Shown here piece by piece: positions 1 to 10,864 of a DNA stretch of 64,000 bases; positions within the stretch are counted from its first letter, which is position 1, and each line of letters starts with the position of its first letter. Made by a program: the position numbers and the translations under genes. The notes below the pieces were generated by a model. It was not told the origin of the DNA. It was given only the letters and a program-made list of their open reading frames with translations, and did no database searches. Origin of the DNA: Humulus lupulus (taxonomy: Eukaryota; Streptophyta; Magnoliopsida; Rosales; Cannabaceae); assembly GCF_963169125.1 (NCBI RefSeq), contig NC_084799.1:67634143-67698142 (forward strand), given 5' to 3'.

Positions 1-1
1 G

Positions 2-1476
2 AGAAATTTCCTGAGTTCGGCTCAGAGTCCTCGATTTGATCCACAGCCTGATCTGCGAGTTCGCCTAAACTCACAGAGAAGAAATTCAGCCCGAAATGAA
101 GAAGTTAGTTACACTCGTCAAGGGGGAGGTCCTTTCAAAGTACGTGATAACGGGAATGTCCCACAAAACCAAGCCCGAACTTGGAGGGACTATAACCCCC
201 CGAGCGCGTACAATGGGACGAGAGCTGTTGAACAGCCCCAGAATAACCAAGGAACCAAGGACCCAACCCTCGAAAGGTTAGCTCAGATGGAGAAGCTAAT
301 GAAAAGGCTCTTATCAGAAAAAGAGAAAGATGAGTGCGATTTAGAGGATTAGCTCGAGCTTTTCGACCCAAATATTGCGGCGACTGCATTTCCACAGGGT
401 TTTAGGATGCCACATTTGTCAAAGTTTCATGGAGACGGAGATTCGTCTGACCACTTGGGGATGTTCAACACCATGATGATGACCCACAACATCGGGCCCG
501 AGCTAAAATGCCTAATATTCCCCTTGACTCTGATTGGGCCAGCTAGGCAATGGTTCAAACAATACAAGAGGCATTCAATCAGCTCGTGGAAGAGTTTTTC
601 TGCCAATTTCAAGAGAGCATTCAAGCTTCTCAAGCAGCACGGATTAAGGTTGACTCTCCGGAAAATGTAAAGTAGAATCCTGGTGAACCTTTGAAAGCAT
701 ATCTAAGTAGGTTTGCCAATGTTGTTGCACGAGCTAGAGATACCGATGAGAGTTCTAAGCTCATGGCAATGAGGACGGGAATCCTTGTTGGAGGCGTCCT
801 GTGGCAAGAGCTACAGAGGAAAGGATTTAGTACTGTGGATGAGTTTTTGAAACGAACTCAAAGGTGGCTTAACCTAGAAGAGGCGCAAGCTTCCATCACA
901 GGAACCAGCCAAGTCCCTGTCCAGCCCGTTGGAGTGGTAACGGATGCTGTAGCTATGGCTCAAACTGTTTCCCAGAACAACCAAGGGGGAAATAATAAGA
1001 GAAAGGGAAATGGTGAGGGCGACTAGAACGGAACAAAGAAAAACAAGTACGTGGAGAAATTTAAACCACTCTACACAACATATACCAATATCACAGACAC
1101 TAGAGAATGCATCTTCTTGGAAAATTCTACTCGCCTTTCATGGAAGAAACCAGAATCGTTAAAGAGTCAAAGGGCGAAGAGAGACCCTTCAAAATTCTGT
1201 CGATTCCATAATGATATCGGCCATAACACTGATGACTGTAGACACCTGAAGGATGAGATCGAGACTCTCATCAGGGTAGGACCTTTGGCTCAGTACGCTT
1301 GGAATCGATCAACTCCCAGTCAGCCCGCTGGACAAAACACTCCATCAGCTCCGGAAGCTCCAGTGAATCAAGCCAGAGCTCACATGAATCAGCACAACCC
1401 TCCTCTGATAACAGGAGGAGATATAGCCACCATTTTGGGAGGACCTCATCTGGCAGGAATGAGCAGAGGTGCCTAG
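2..1476 (+). pseudogene. gag: T1 gag (capsid-nucleocapsid), decayed
   Basis: Gag would form the cytoplasmic virus-like particle and bind element RNA. Frame 2 is open from the window edge to a TAG at 350, then carries the Tat capsid core (FPQGFRMPHLSKFHGDGD near 398-436, then the PARQWFKQYKRHSISSW stretch near 537-590) to a TAA at 668. The reading then moves to frame 1 (691-1476) with a TAG at 1024. Frame 1 contains the single zinc knuckle CRFHNDIGHNTDDC around 1198-1240, of the C-H-H-C type seen in Tat gag. The sequence HLAGMSRGA at the end resembles the gag-protease linker of T2. At least one frameshift and three stops make it non-functional. Confidence 0.8.
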
Positions 1477-1549
1477 AAGAGATATGTCAACGAAATCCCA
1501 TGACGGAGTAGAGTTCATCCCATGACAACGGTTATCAAAATAGTAGTGA

Positions 1550-2173
1550 TTGGAAAAACAACCAATCATTTTTACGGAGGAAGATACTAGCCATGTCCAG
1601 TTCCCACATAACGATCCTCTGGTCATAACTATTCAGCTTGCTAACCGGAGAGTTAGGAGGACACTAGTAGATAATGGAAGTTCTGTGAATCTACTCTTTA
1701 GGCCCACCCTAGAGAAAATGGGATTGTCTATAACTGAGCTGAAGGCAACTTCCATGATTCTATATGGGTTTTCTGGTGAAAGGTCGGAAGCTATCATAAC
1801 AATCGAATTAGTGGTAACATTGGGTGAAGGTCCATGAACTGTCTCCAAGCTTCTTGAATTTGTGGTCATCGATTGTCCAGTTGCATACAATGCGATTTTG
1901 GGCCGACCTGCATTGATGGCGTTTGAAGCCATAACCTCTATCCGCCACCTAGCAATCAAATTCCCCTCATCTACGAGAATATGCATTGTCAGAGGCGATC
2001 AGCTCGCTGCCAGGGATTGCTATAACATTTCCATGAAGGGAAAAACACAACTCGGGCAGCAAGCAATGGCCATAAGTGACAGAGGTGAGGAGTCCCAGGA
2101 AGTGAAAGTTACCTCTGGGACGGAAGAAGCTCAAGAAACAAAGGATAAAGACGTCGCCCCAACGAATGGGTGA
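1550..2173 (+). pseudogene. T1 aspartic protease region, decayed
   Basis: This retropepsin would cut the Gag-Pol polyprotein. Frame 2 reads FTEEDTSHVQFPHNDPLVIT, then the active-site stretch LVDNGSSVNLLF around 1657-1692. This is the Tat variant of the D-T/S-G triad, and the catalytic Asp is kept. The flap and C-terminal part continue as LYGFSGE near 1765. A TGA at 1836 interrupts the frame. The GRPALM block follows at about 1900, then ARDCYNISMKGK near 2008. The same order and motifs appear in T2 at 12650-13150, which supports the assignment. A frameshift near 2166 separates it from RT. Confidence 0.75.
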
Positions 2174-3690
2174 GGACAGGTCAGATCTCCAAGCTATTGA
2201 AGAGCTCGAGGAGATAAATATAGATCCCAAAGACGCTTCAAGAGTCATTAGGATTGGGAAAAATCTTGACGATAATAGGAAAAATGAGCTGGTTAAATTT
2301 TTACAAGGGAATCTAGATGTGTTCGCCTGGTCTCATGAAGATATTGTGGGAATAAGCCCGAGTGTGATCATGCACACCCTAAACTTGGATAAAAGCATGC
2401 CGGCAAAATCCCAAAAACAGAAACGTTTGGGAACAGTCCGAGCCGAGGCATTGGAAGAAGAAGTAGCTCGGTTATTAAAGTGCGGGTTCATTCATGAAGC
2501 AAAATATTCGATCTGGGTTGCAAATCCTGTCATGGTCCCGAAGCCAAACGGAAAGTGGCGGACCTGCATCGATTTCTCTTACCTAAATAAAGATTGTCCT
2601 AAGGATTGTTTCCCATTGACGAGAATTGATCAATTGGTAGACGCCACCGCAGGACATGAGCTCATGTCCTTTATGGATGCATACTCTGGATATAACCAGA
2701 TCATGATGAATCCTGCGGACCAGGAGCATACTAGCTTTATGACTCTAACAAATGTGTATTTTTATAAAGTTATGCCCTTCGGACTGAAGAACGTCAAAGC
2801 TACCTACCAACGGTTAGTCAACAGAATGTTCATTGGTCAAATTGGGAAAAATATGGAAATGTACGTCGACGATATGCTAGTCAAATCCAAGACTGTCGAT
2901 AACCACGTTTCCGATCTACATGAATGTTTTGAAATCTTGAGAAAATATAATATGAGGCTGAATCCCCAGAAATGTACTTTTGGAGTGGCGTCGGGAAAGT
3001 TTCTAGGATTCATAGTCAATACAAGGGGGATAGAGGCGAACTCAGATAAAATCAGGTCATTATTGGATATGCCTTCACCCAGCTCGTGCAAAGAAGTTCA
3101 GAGCCTGACTGGAAAGGTGGCAGCGCTAAACCGATTTATTTCAAAGTCCACTAACAAGTGTTTTCCATTCTAAAACTTGCTCAAAGGAATCAAGAAATTT
3201 GAATGGACTGAGGAGTGTGAGCAGGCATTCATCGACCTAAAGATGCATTTGGCCGAGCCCCCAGTATTTTCTAAGCCTGCATCTGGAGAGTCCCTGTTCC
3301 TTTATCTGGCCGTGACAGAAAATGCAGCCAGCGCCGTGTTAGTTCGAGAAGAAGACCGTGCTCAAAAATCGGTGTACTATATAAGCAAAAGACTTCTCGG
3401 GGCTGAATCTCGGTATCCACTGATAGAGAAGATAGCATTCTGCCTGATATTAGCTTCCAGAAAGCTTAGACCATACTTCTAGTCCCATTCAATCCACGTC
3501 ATGACTGACCAACCTCTAAGGCAGGTATTGCAAGAACCTGAAACGTCGGGACGTCTTATAAAATAGGCGATTGAACTCAGCCAGTTCGAGATACTGTACA
3601 TGCCACGAACCTCGATAAAAAGCCAGGACCTTGCTGATTTTGTGGCTGAATGTACCGAATTTCAAGAGGAGTTTTTGAAGGAACCGATAC
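2166..3690 (+). pseudogene. T1 reverse transcriptase and first RNase H, decayed
   Basis: RT copies element RNA to DNA and RNase H removes the template. Frame 0 is open for 335 codons to a TAA at 3171. It holds NLDVFAWSHEDIVGIS (near 2311), VANPVMVPKPNGKWRTCIDF (near 2518), the palm PFGLKN stretch (near 2778) and the catalytic box YVDDMLVKS (near 2863), so the two Asp residues are intact. RNase H follows as LYLAVTENAASAVLVREE, YYISKRLLGAE and RKLRPYF, with a TAG at 3481 and another near 3565. It ends in LADFVAEC. Three stops in one frame and few indels suggest this part decayed mainly by point mutation. Confidence 0.85.
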
Positions 3691-4199
3691 AGGAGTTGTG
3701 GAAAATATTCGTGGACGACTCATCTAACGAGAATGGGTCTGAAGCTGGGATCATATTAATCTCTCTGAAGGGGCATCAATTCCATACAGCTCTGAGATTC
3801 GGATTTGAAGCATCCAACAACAAAACTGAATATGAAGCTTTATGAGCCGGACTTAGAGAGTCAAAGGAATTGAAAGCAAGGGTCGTCAAGTGTTATAGAG
3901 ATTCCCAGCTCGTGGTCAATCAGGTGTTGGGGGAATATCAAGCGCATGGTACCAAGATGCCAGCTTATCTAGCTAAGGTGAAGGGAGAGTTATCAGAGTT
4001 TGAATACAGTACTGTTGAACAGATCCCTCATGAGCAGAACTTTAATGCTGACGCTTTGGCAAAGCTCGCCACCACCAAGGAAGCTGAGACTTTGAATGTA
4101 GTACCAGTAGAATTCTTGGAGAGTCCCAGCGTGGCAGAAAAAATGGTAGAGGTTGAGATGATTGACACTAGGCCGACCTGGATGACCCCCATTACCTAA
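3690..4199 (+). pseudogene. T1 second (archaeal-type) RNase H
   Basis: The stretch LWKIFVDDSSNENGSEAG (near 3697) begins a second, divergent RNase H after the normal one. Further motifs are NNKTEYEAL (near 3820), RDSQLVVNQVLGEY (near 3898) and EQNFNADALAKLATT (near 4033), which carry the expected acidic residues. Tat-lineage elements are known to have acquired such an archaeal-like RNase H. One TGA at 3843 interrupts it, and the frame closes at 4197. T3 and T4 carry the same domain (18640-19060 minus, 54690-55130 plus), so it is a lineage feature and not a local duplication. Confidence 0.75.
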
Positions 4200-5387
4200 G
4201 GAAAGAAAGGATGAGAGAAAGATACTCTATCAAGCTCCAAGGTATGTGATAGTAGATAGAACATTATATCGACGTGGTCATTCACTACCTCTTCTACGGT
4301 GTGTTCTGCCCGAGGAGGCTAAAACCATTCTGCAAGAGGTACATGAAGGCTTTTGTGGAGATCATGCTGGGGGGAAAACCTAGCCTTAAAAATATTAAGG
4401 CAGGGTTATTTTTGGCCTACTTTAACAAAAGATTCCATCTCCCATGTTCAGAAATGCGACAAATGCCAGCGCTTCGCCACAGTCGCCCGAGCTGCTCCAG
4501 TCGAGCTAACGACAATCTCATCCCCGTGGCCATTTGCAGTATGGGGAATCGACTTAATAGGATCCTTACCTCTGGGAAAGGGAGGAGTTTGTTACGCGAT
4601 GGTGGCAATTGATTATTTCACGAAGTGGGCAGAGGCCGAGCCTTTGGCAACCATCACTTCAAAGAAAATCTTGGACTTCGTGGTGAAAAACATTGTATGC
4701 CGATTTGGGCTTCCTAAAAAGATCTTATCAGATAATGGAACCCAATTTGACAGTGATCTCTTCACCGATTTCTGTGAAAAGTACGACGTTATTAAAAGTT
4801 TTTCTTCGGTAGCATATCCATAGGCCAATGGGCAGGTCGAGGCTGTGAATAAGACCCTAAAGGAAAGCCTTAAGAAAAGGTTAGATGAGGCAAAAGGAGT
4901 ATGGCCTGAGCAGCTCCCGCAAGTACTTTGGGCATATCGAACTTCCCACAGGACCTCCACAGGACACACTCATTTCTCCTTGACCTTTGGAAGTGAAGTC
5001 GTCCTTCCCGTCGAAGCAAAGGTAGCCACACACAGACTAAGGACATTCAGCCAGGAGCGGAATGATGAGCTACTTAATGTGTCTCTAGACCTAATTGATG
5101 AAAAATGAGAGGATTCACAGTTACAGATCACGTATTGCCAACAAAAAATCATTTGTTATTTCAATTCTAAGGTCAAAAGACGTAGTTTTGGATTGGGCGT
5201 CCTAGTTCTCCGAAGGGTCTTTTTGGCAAACAAGGATCCTAAGGACGACGATTTAGGCCCGAACTGGGAAGGACCTTTTCAGATCATGGAAGTTTTGCGT
5301 GAGAGAACTTTCAAATTAGCTCGGCTTAGTGGAGAAGTAGTCCCACGGACCTGGAACGCCATTCACTTAAAGAAGTATTACCAGTAG
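4200..5387 (+). pseudogene. T1 integrase, decayed
   Basis: Integrase inserts the cDNA into host DNA. The N-terminal zinc-binding part shows ILYQAPRYV, then VHEGFCGDH and CDKCQRF (near 4455), giving the H-H-C-C ligands. The catalytic core has WGIDLIGSLPLGKGG (near 4543), SDNGTQFDSD (near 4729) and NGQVEAVNK (near 4828), so D, D and E are all present. A frameshift near 4375 and a TAG at 4821 break it, and the frame stops again at 5106. The C-terminal part ends AIHLKKYYQ at 5387. T4 integrase ends with nearly the same residues, which fixes the 3' end of pol. No chromodomain is present, as expected for Tat. Confidence 0.85.
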
Positions 5388-5655
5388 TACTACCAACCAC
5401 TTGTAAGGCATAGTTATAAAGGCCATTTAATTAAATAACGGGGGATTATTATGTAATTTTTCTTGTTAGCATGGTTTTAAATGATTTTTCTGTATAAGGT
5501 TATTTATCAATTAGCTCGTATATTGATGTTTGTAAAAGCAACCAAGAAAATCTTTACATTCTGGTTACTTGGGGGGCATATAACCCGAGGTAGATCAGAA
5601 CAAGGTTGCTGGTTGAGTTTAAATTTTTTAACTACTTAAAATCCTGGATACAACC
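5388..5655 (+). other. T1 3' non-coding region
   Basis: No ORF is credible here. The motif CTTGGGGGGCATA (5568-5580) follows the integrase stop by about 180 bp. T4 has the near-identical CTTGGGGGCATA at 57293, so it is a conserved Tat 3' feature of unknown role. The end of this stretch, ATCCTGGATACAACC, is a partial copy of the repeat described at 6832-7100. Confidence 0.5.
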
Positions 5656-6826
5656 TGTTATATTATTTTATAACATAACATAATGTAATATTATATTATT
5701 TTATAATATAATGTTTTAGATTAAATAAATGTGACAAAGAGTGTCACATATTGTAACATATAATAGAGAGTTACATAATTTAGATACATGTGAAATATCC
5801 AAATATGTAACATATTTGGTGGTACAAATTCAATCGTTTGTAACTTCCAAATATTACCCATTATTGTGTAGATTTTTTGTTACAGAATATAGAGATGAAT
5901 TTCTTAAAGTCATATGTGAAATGACTGATAGACATGTGATTTTAACTCTCATAATGTGTATGGAAGTTACAAAATCAAGTGGGAATGAATTTGGAACGTT
6001 TTGGAAAGTTTGGAAAATTGGTTGCTGAAAAAACGTCTTGGGCCGCGGCCTGAGTTTTTCAGGTCGCGGCCCAAGAGGAAAAACAGGCAAAAAACACACC
6101 GTGGGCCGCGGCCTGCGTGGCTGACAACATTTTCCAAACTTCAGTTTTATCCTATTTTGAACGTTTCCAACAACCAAGTAACTCCCAAATCTCTATTTTA
6201 ATTCCATAAACATCCACTTAATCATTGGTAACAGCCATGGGGGTTGGTGGAATTTGAAATTCAAAGGGTGTCTCAAAACTCTATAAATAGGAGCCTAATG
6301 CTCACTTGTAAGACACAACTTTTCTATCCACTAGAGCACTTGGCTAGAAAAACACCTAGAGACTTGATTATTCCAGAAAGCATTTCCAAAATCTGTGAGA
6401 GATCCCTTAGTGCTTGAGTTAGGGGGAAATAAACTTTTGGAGAAAGGTTTCAAACCTTGTTCAAGTTGGTGATCCCGAACACTCTTCACTTTGGTTGTGT
6501 GAGTGAGAGTTTAGTTATTGTTTTGTTCTTGTTCTTATTTTTCTTCTATTGCTTCTCTTCTCATCATTCTTGTTATATTTACTTGTATCTTTGTTTAGAG
6601 TTGTAATCAATTTTTCCTTTTGTTTCAAACACTTTACTTTATTTGTATTCTTTTGCATAGAGTTGTATTTCTCTATTCTCTTCTTCTATTTCTCCTTTTA
6701 TTTATCTGTATTTTCAATCATAGAGTTGTAACTTTATTTAATCAATCATTATTTATTTGTAATATTTTTGTTTATAGTTGTATATTCTTACCATTTCCAC
6801 TGAGGCAAATATATATTTTCCTAACA
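5656..6826 (+). mobile_element. Solo LTR, probably Copia-type, with perfect 5-bp target duplication
   Basis: The 1171-bp unit starts TGTTATATTATTTTAT and ends CCTAACA. It is flanked on both sides by CAACC (5651-5655 and 6827-6831). A TATA box is visible at 6282-6290 (TATAAATAG), about 54% into the LTR, which fits a U3-R-U5 layout in plus orientation. There is no internal region, so the element was lost by LTR-LTR recombination. A GC-rich hairpin lies at 6037-6075. The short LTR and T-rich 3' half suggest Copia, but no coding sequence is left to prove it. Confidence 0.85.
6282..6290 (+). promoter_or_regulatory. TATA box of the solo LTR
   Basis: TATAAATAG is preceded by CTC and followed about 30 bp downstream by a C/A-rich stretch suitable for transcription start. 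Its position in the LTR agrees with a U3 promoter. Confidence 0.55.
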
Positions 6827-6831
6827 CAACC

Positions 6832-7100
6832 AGGTATAAAAGTATCCTGGATACAACCAGGACAGAAACTTAGAAGCTTGGAAAATTGATTATCCGACGG
6901 CTTTTCAAAAGCTTGGGGTGTCAATAAACCTAGCACGAACTAAGTTCAAATCACTTAAAACCCTAGATACAACCAGGTACAAAACTTAGAAGTTAGAAAA
7001 ATTGAATATTCGATGGCTTTTTTTAGAAGCTCGAGATGTCAATAAACCTAACACGAACTAAGTTTAAAATATTTAAAATCCTAGATATAACCGGGTCCAA
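6832..7100 (+). repeat. Tandem repeat of about 116 bp in the T1 spacer
   Basis: Two diverged units are visible. The first holds ACTTAGAAGCTTGGAAAATT (6868) and a TCAATAAACCTAGCACGAAC stretch. The second holds ACTTAGAAGTTAGAAAAATT (near 6984) and TCAATAAACCTAACACGAAC. Each ends in a TAAAAYCCTRGATAYAACC motif, and a third partial unit precedes the solo LTR at 5610-5655. The solo LTR therefore landed inside this repeat. No coding potential is seen. Confidence 0.65.
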
Positions 7101-7424
7101 GGCCTGACACTTAACAAGTATGATATAAATCAACACATTAAATTTGGATATAACTAAACTCAAAATATCTATCCCGATCTAAAAATTGATTCCTAAAATC
7201 TCGAATGTTCAAATCTAAGAAAACATAAACATGAGAGATAATCAAGGAAAAGACAAATAGATTAAAACTTAGATATATGAATTGAAGTTCATGTTGTCCC
7301 GAGGAGAAAAACCTTGAACTAAGCCCAAGGGAATTTGTTTACAAACATATAAAAAAAAAAAAAGGGACGGAAAGAGTAAAACAATGAAGGCTTCATTAAG
7401 CCCCTCCAGGACGTTCTGAGGACG
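7101..7424. other. T1 spacer without recognisable feature
   Basis: AT-rich sequence with a homopurine run near 7350-7365. I see no ORF, repeat or RNA gene. It separates the 116-bp repeats from the 3' end of the antisense ORF. Confidence 0.4.
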
Positions 7425-7813
7425 TGACCTCCTCGATCTCCTGCTCGCCCGCTATAGAGGCGTCCCCTGTCTTCGATGGCTCTTGTAAGATCCGGGCCTT
7501 GAATTTTCCAAGTATGGATCCCACAGCTCGGGAGCCATGAAAGAAAATTTTCCATCCTGGTTAAAAGCCCAACAATGATACAACATGTCTTCCATGGTGG
7601 ATAGTGAGGTTGTTTTCTCTTCTTTAACCGCAGCGTCGACCTCTAGCTGCTTTTCTTTGGCCTCAGCAACCTCCACCTAAAGAGCAGCCAAGGCTATCTT
7701 TGCTGGCATTCTTGAGCAGCAGTCAAGGTGGTCTTGGTAGATTGGAGCTCAGCTTGGAGTTCATCATTTCTAGCCCTAGCTCGGGCTATACTGCGGTGTT
7801 GAGCAAGGGCAGA

Positions 7814-7889
7814 CTAGAAAATAAAAAAACAAGTTAAATGTATAATTTGGCAAGATGAAAAAAAAATTCACTAAGGAATGATATCTTAC
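7814..7889 (-). other. Putative intron 3 of the T1 antisense ORF
   Basis: Minus-strand donor CTTATA/GTAAGATA and acceptor TTATTTTCTAG flank 76 bp that is AT-rich. It separates the block ending PENILE from the coiled-coil-like block beginning SALAQHRS. Confidence 0.4.
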
Positions 7890-8361
7890 TATAAGGATCA
7901 TCCCCAAGGCTCACTCCAGGATGTTCTCTGGGATCCGCTCTTCTATCGTCCTCAGATCCCTCGGGTTGGCTTTATAAGCGTGCCCCGCCACGTGGCTCGC
8001 TGTCTCATAGATGATTCCCCGAAAGGCATCGAGGATCTTCTCCAGGTCCTGGGGATCAACTACGATGTGCACAATTGCAGCCGAGACAAGAGAAGCTAGG
8101 GGATCAGCTTCTATTACCTGATCCCGAGCAAGCGCAAATCGTGGAGGAGGTAGTGGAAGAGGAATCCTCTTCTCCATCACGGTAGACGCCGAAGCAATTG
8201 AGTTCGCGCCTTTCCCCTTAGCAGGGGATTTGGAGGTGTTTCCTACCGCAAGGGGGTTTTCTTTGTAAAACGGGGCTTCATTACGACAGGACCCGAGCTG
8301 GACTTTCTGCCCTAGAAAGTTGTATGGAGGTTAGGAGCCCCGGATCATTCCATCTCTTCGC

Positions 8362-8437
8362 CTAAAAAGAATAAGAAGGGAGTTAAATCACAAGTAAAGT
8401 CGGAAACTTGCACAAAAGAAATAAATAAAGGTCCTAC
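8362..8437 (-). other. Putative intron 2 of the T1 antisense ORF
   Basis: Minus-strand donor GGAGG/GTAGGACC and acceptor TTCTTTTTAG flank 76 bp of T-rich sequence. Indels nearby blur the reading frame, so support comes only from the splice signals and base composition. Confidence 0.35.
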
Positions 8438-9219
8438 CCTCCAGGCTGGGGGAGGAGTCTATTATCATGACCTCCGGCCTTGGGATTACTGGACGAGAAG
8501 GGGAATCTAAGTCAAAAATTTCTTGCATTATAGGAGGTCCAGGCTCAGGTTCTACCTCGGGGCTAGACTCGTCTACATATTTCCTAAATCCAAGGGCAAA
8601 GGCGCCCTGGAGCAAAGATGGCCACGACCTACGATTGGTCCCATACTCCTAAAAAATGGCTGACCTAAAGGTTGAGGTATTATCTATGACAATAGTACCT
8701 CTAGGGTAACTCATATCATGGCGCAAAATTAAGTGATCCACGCACTGGAGCAGGGTAATGTTATGGTCTGAATTATTAGGGTGGTGGTGGACGAGTTGAT
8801 TTGGGTTAAATCTAACTAGCCTAAAGTCGGCAACAAGCCAATCTAATTCCCTATAAAAGTATGGGTTAGCTTGGCCGGAGGGGCGACTGCTGCCCCTAAT
8901 GAAGCTCGTTCTAAATCAGGTTCCCAAGCAGCCTCAGGAACCCGCCTCTTCCGCACAAGAGGTACCTCATCCTCCTCTCGCTCCTCGCCTTCAGTAGCTT
9001 CTGAGTCTTCTTCTAGGGAAGGCGGGAGCTCGTGGACTACTGGAAGGGTAGCCCGGGTCCTACTTAAGGGCAATGTCTGGCCTTCGCCGATCAATTTACA
9101 CGCCAGCATCATGACGTCATTCACGAGCTGGCGGTAGTCTTTCTCACTGGATGGAAGCCCAGACAGTGTTTCATATTGACCCCCGTTGGTCACTGACTTC
9201 CCCGTCCTCACCAATATGG

Positions 9220-9321
9220 CTACACAGAAAATAAACTCAAATAACATATGCACAAGGAGTATGTCTTTAAAAAGAAAAAAAAAGAATGATTTTACGAGCT
9301 AAGAAAAGAAAGAAGACTTAC
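9220..9321 (-). other. Putative intron 1 of the T1 antisense ORF
   Basis: On the minus strand the exon ends CCTC and is followed by GTAAGTC. The intron is pyrimidine-rich and ends TTTCTGTGTAG. It is 102 bp long, contains an in-frame TAG, and its removal joins NCEHRYFNRP to ILVRTGKSVTNGG without changing frame. This is the best supported of the three introns. Confidence 0.5.
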
Positions 9322-9966
9322 GAGGACGGTTGAAGTATCGATGCTCACAGTTTCAGAACCCATTCGACATAAAGAACTTGTCCTTGTAGTCGTTCGTCAC
9401 CTCGCCCTTTTTGCTCTGGGCTAGCTTAAGGCAGAAGAAGTATAAAATATTTGCCGGAGTGGGGACCTCCCACTTGTGCTTCAAAAAGAGATATTTCAGC
9501 CCCTCCAGAAGTCTGTATGAATTTGGGGGCAGCTGAAAAGATGCCAACTTCACATAATTCAGGAAGTCGGCAAAGTACTGATCCAGGGGAAGGAAGGCCC
9601 CCGCCTTTAGATGCTCGTCACTTCAGGCCGCGAAGTCGTCTTGGAGAGGCGCACAGCTCCGTTCCCCTTCGAACAGAGGTCGGGCAATGAGGACTCTGGA
9701 CCCGACCTCTATATTATGGCTCAACATAATATTGTTGACCCTTCCTTGGGACGTAATCTTGGAGGCAATTTTCCTTGCCTCGAAGAACGAGTTGGGGTCG
9801 ACCACAATCTCCCTCTCCACCACTGGGTTGAAGTGATGAAGGAGAGATTCGGAGGCAATCTCTTTTCCCTTGTTTGTTTGTTGAGCAGACGAGCCAGATG
9901 CATTCTTCTTGGGTACGCTCTTCTTGGATGCCAATAGATCGCCTAACGAACAAGAATGATGAGTTA

Positions 9967-10792
9967 TGTTACACCCAGATTTCGAGACTTGAGGTCGTGA
10001 CCTCGAAAGTTGGATCCATCAGGTGTGAGTTCACGATAGCTAAAATACATGTTCATAATCTAGACGCCGAACTATAAAAGCAGGTGGTACCCTCGAAGAT
10101 GGGTAGCCTCGAAGTCCTTATAAGCTCGAAAAACATAACAATCGGAGTATATCCATTGTCGGGCAGCCCCGGATCAAGTGGACCGAGCTTGGCATGAGTG
10201 TGAGCTCGGAGTAAGGCGGCCTCGGTGGTATTTACCCACTCCGAGCTGGTCTTAGGAAAATAATGCAACTCGTAATTTACTCAGAGACTTAGACTGGCAT
10301 GATGCTGATTGTTGATCTCAAACGACTTAATAGGTCACCTGAGGAGACGCAGTCTATGCATTCAAGAGACATTTATTGTTGTAACTTCCCTACAATAAAG
10401 GGATATTAACTAGTCAATTATACGCCCCCTGGTCTTCAGGGGACGTTTCCTTGAATATAGGAGTTATAGGCTTTAAAGCCATTAAATTTATTAATATACA
10501 GAATAACTTCCCAAAACGTATGGTAAAATATTCTGAGATCTCCTCTATAAATAGAGGATTCATGTACCCTTGTAAAGGACCGAAATTTTTTGATCTAGAG
10601 AGAAACTCTTGAGAATTCATCTCTGAAGGATTTCCAGAAATTTCCTAAGTCTTAATAAAAAGGACTCGCAGACTAGGCAGAGTTAACTACTGAACCATGT
10701 AAAAAACTCTCATTGTTTTACTGTGTCATTCTTGCCATAATTTTACTGTTTACGTGCTCTACATTTTAAGTTGACGAAAAATGGCGTCAACA
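9967..10792 (+). mobile_element. Tat LTR between T1 and T2
   Basis: An 826-bp LTR starts TGTTACACCCAGATTTCGAG and ends GGCGTCAACA. It has a TATA box at 10546-10554 (TATAAATAG) and the usual Tat-type phrase around 10670-10700 (GACTAGGCAGAGTTAACTAC). It is the 3' LTR of T1, the 5' LTR of T2, or shared by both. The T1 antisense ORF starts only 33 bp to its left, and a T2-type primer-site region begins directly to its right. No convincing 5-bp duplication was found for either reading. Confidence 0.75.
10546..10554 (+). promoter_or_regulatory. TATA box of the T1/T2 LTR
   Basis: TATAAATAG lies in the second half of the LTR, followed by GAGGATTCATGTACCC, in the position expected for a U3 promoter driving T2 gag-pol. 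Confidence 0.5.
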
Positions 10793-10864
10793 GTTTGGTG
10801 CTTTCATTGAGAGCCTTAAGCAGTACGATCCCTGAACAGTCATGGCCGCCCTGGGAAGCAGCCA
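10793..10864 (+). promoter_or_regulatory. Primer-binding and leader region of T2
   Basis: Immediately after the LTR end comes GTTTGGTGCTTTCATTGAG, the sequence found at this point in many plant Tat elements, followed by a short leader to the gag ATG at 10865. I could not assign the priming tRNA with confidence. Confidence 0.5.

Larger units (their letters stand above)
7452..9934 (-). pseudogene. T1 antisense extra ORF with putative introns, decayed
   Basis: Reading on the minus strand from an ATG at 9934, a K/S-rich N-terminus (MASKKSVPKKNASGSSAQQ) leads into a domain with FADFLNYVKLASFQLPPNSY and LYFFCLKLAQ (9353-9590). This resembles the family named 'putative gypsy-type transposon' in domain databases. 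Downstream come an E-rich acidic stretch (8930-9030), a block HLILRHDMSYPRGT near 8710, and a C-terminal heptad-like stretch NDELQAELQSTKTT followed by MLYHCWAFNQDGKFSF (7560-7600). Single stops at about 9623 and 9353 and some indels disrupt it. Three GT-AG introns are plausible (9220-9321, 8362-8437, 7814-7889). Tat elements are known to carry antisense ORFs here; their function is unknown. Confidence 0.65.
1..10792 (+). mobile_element. T1, Ty3/gypsy LTR retrotransposon of the Tat lineage, 5' end outside window
   Basis: The domain order is gag, protease, RT, RNase H, a second RNase H, integrase, long non-coding spacer, antisense ORF, then an LTR at 9967-10792. A duplicated RNase H and an antisense ORF between pol and the 3' LTR are known traits of the plant Tat clade. 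The 5' LTR and the start of gag lie left of the window. The coding part moves through three frames and has many stops, so the copy is dead. A TSD-flanked solo LTR sits in the spacer. The right boundary is uncertain because the LTR at 9967-10792 could instead be the 5' LTR of T2. Confidence 0.8.
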
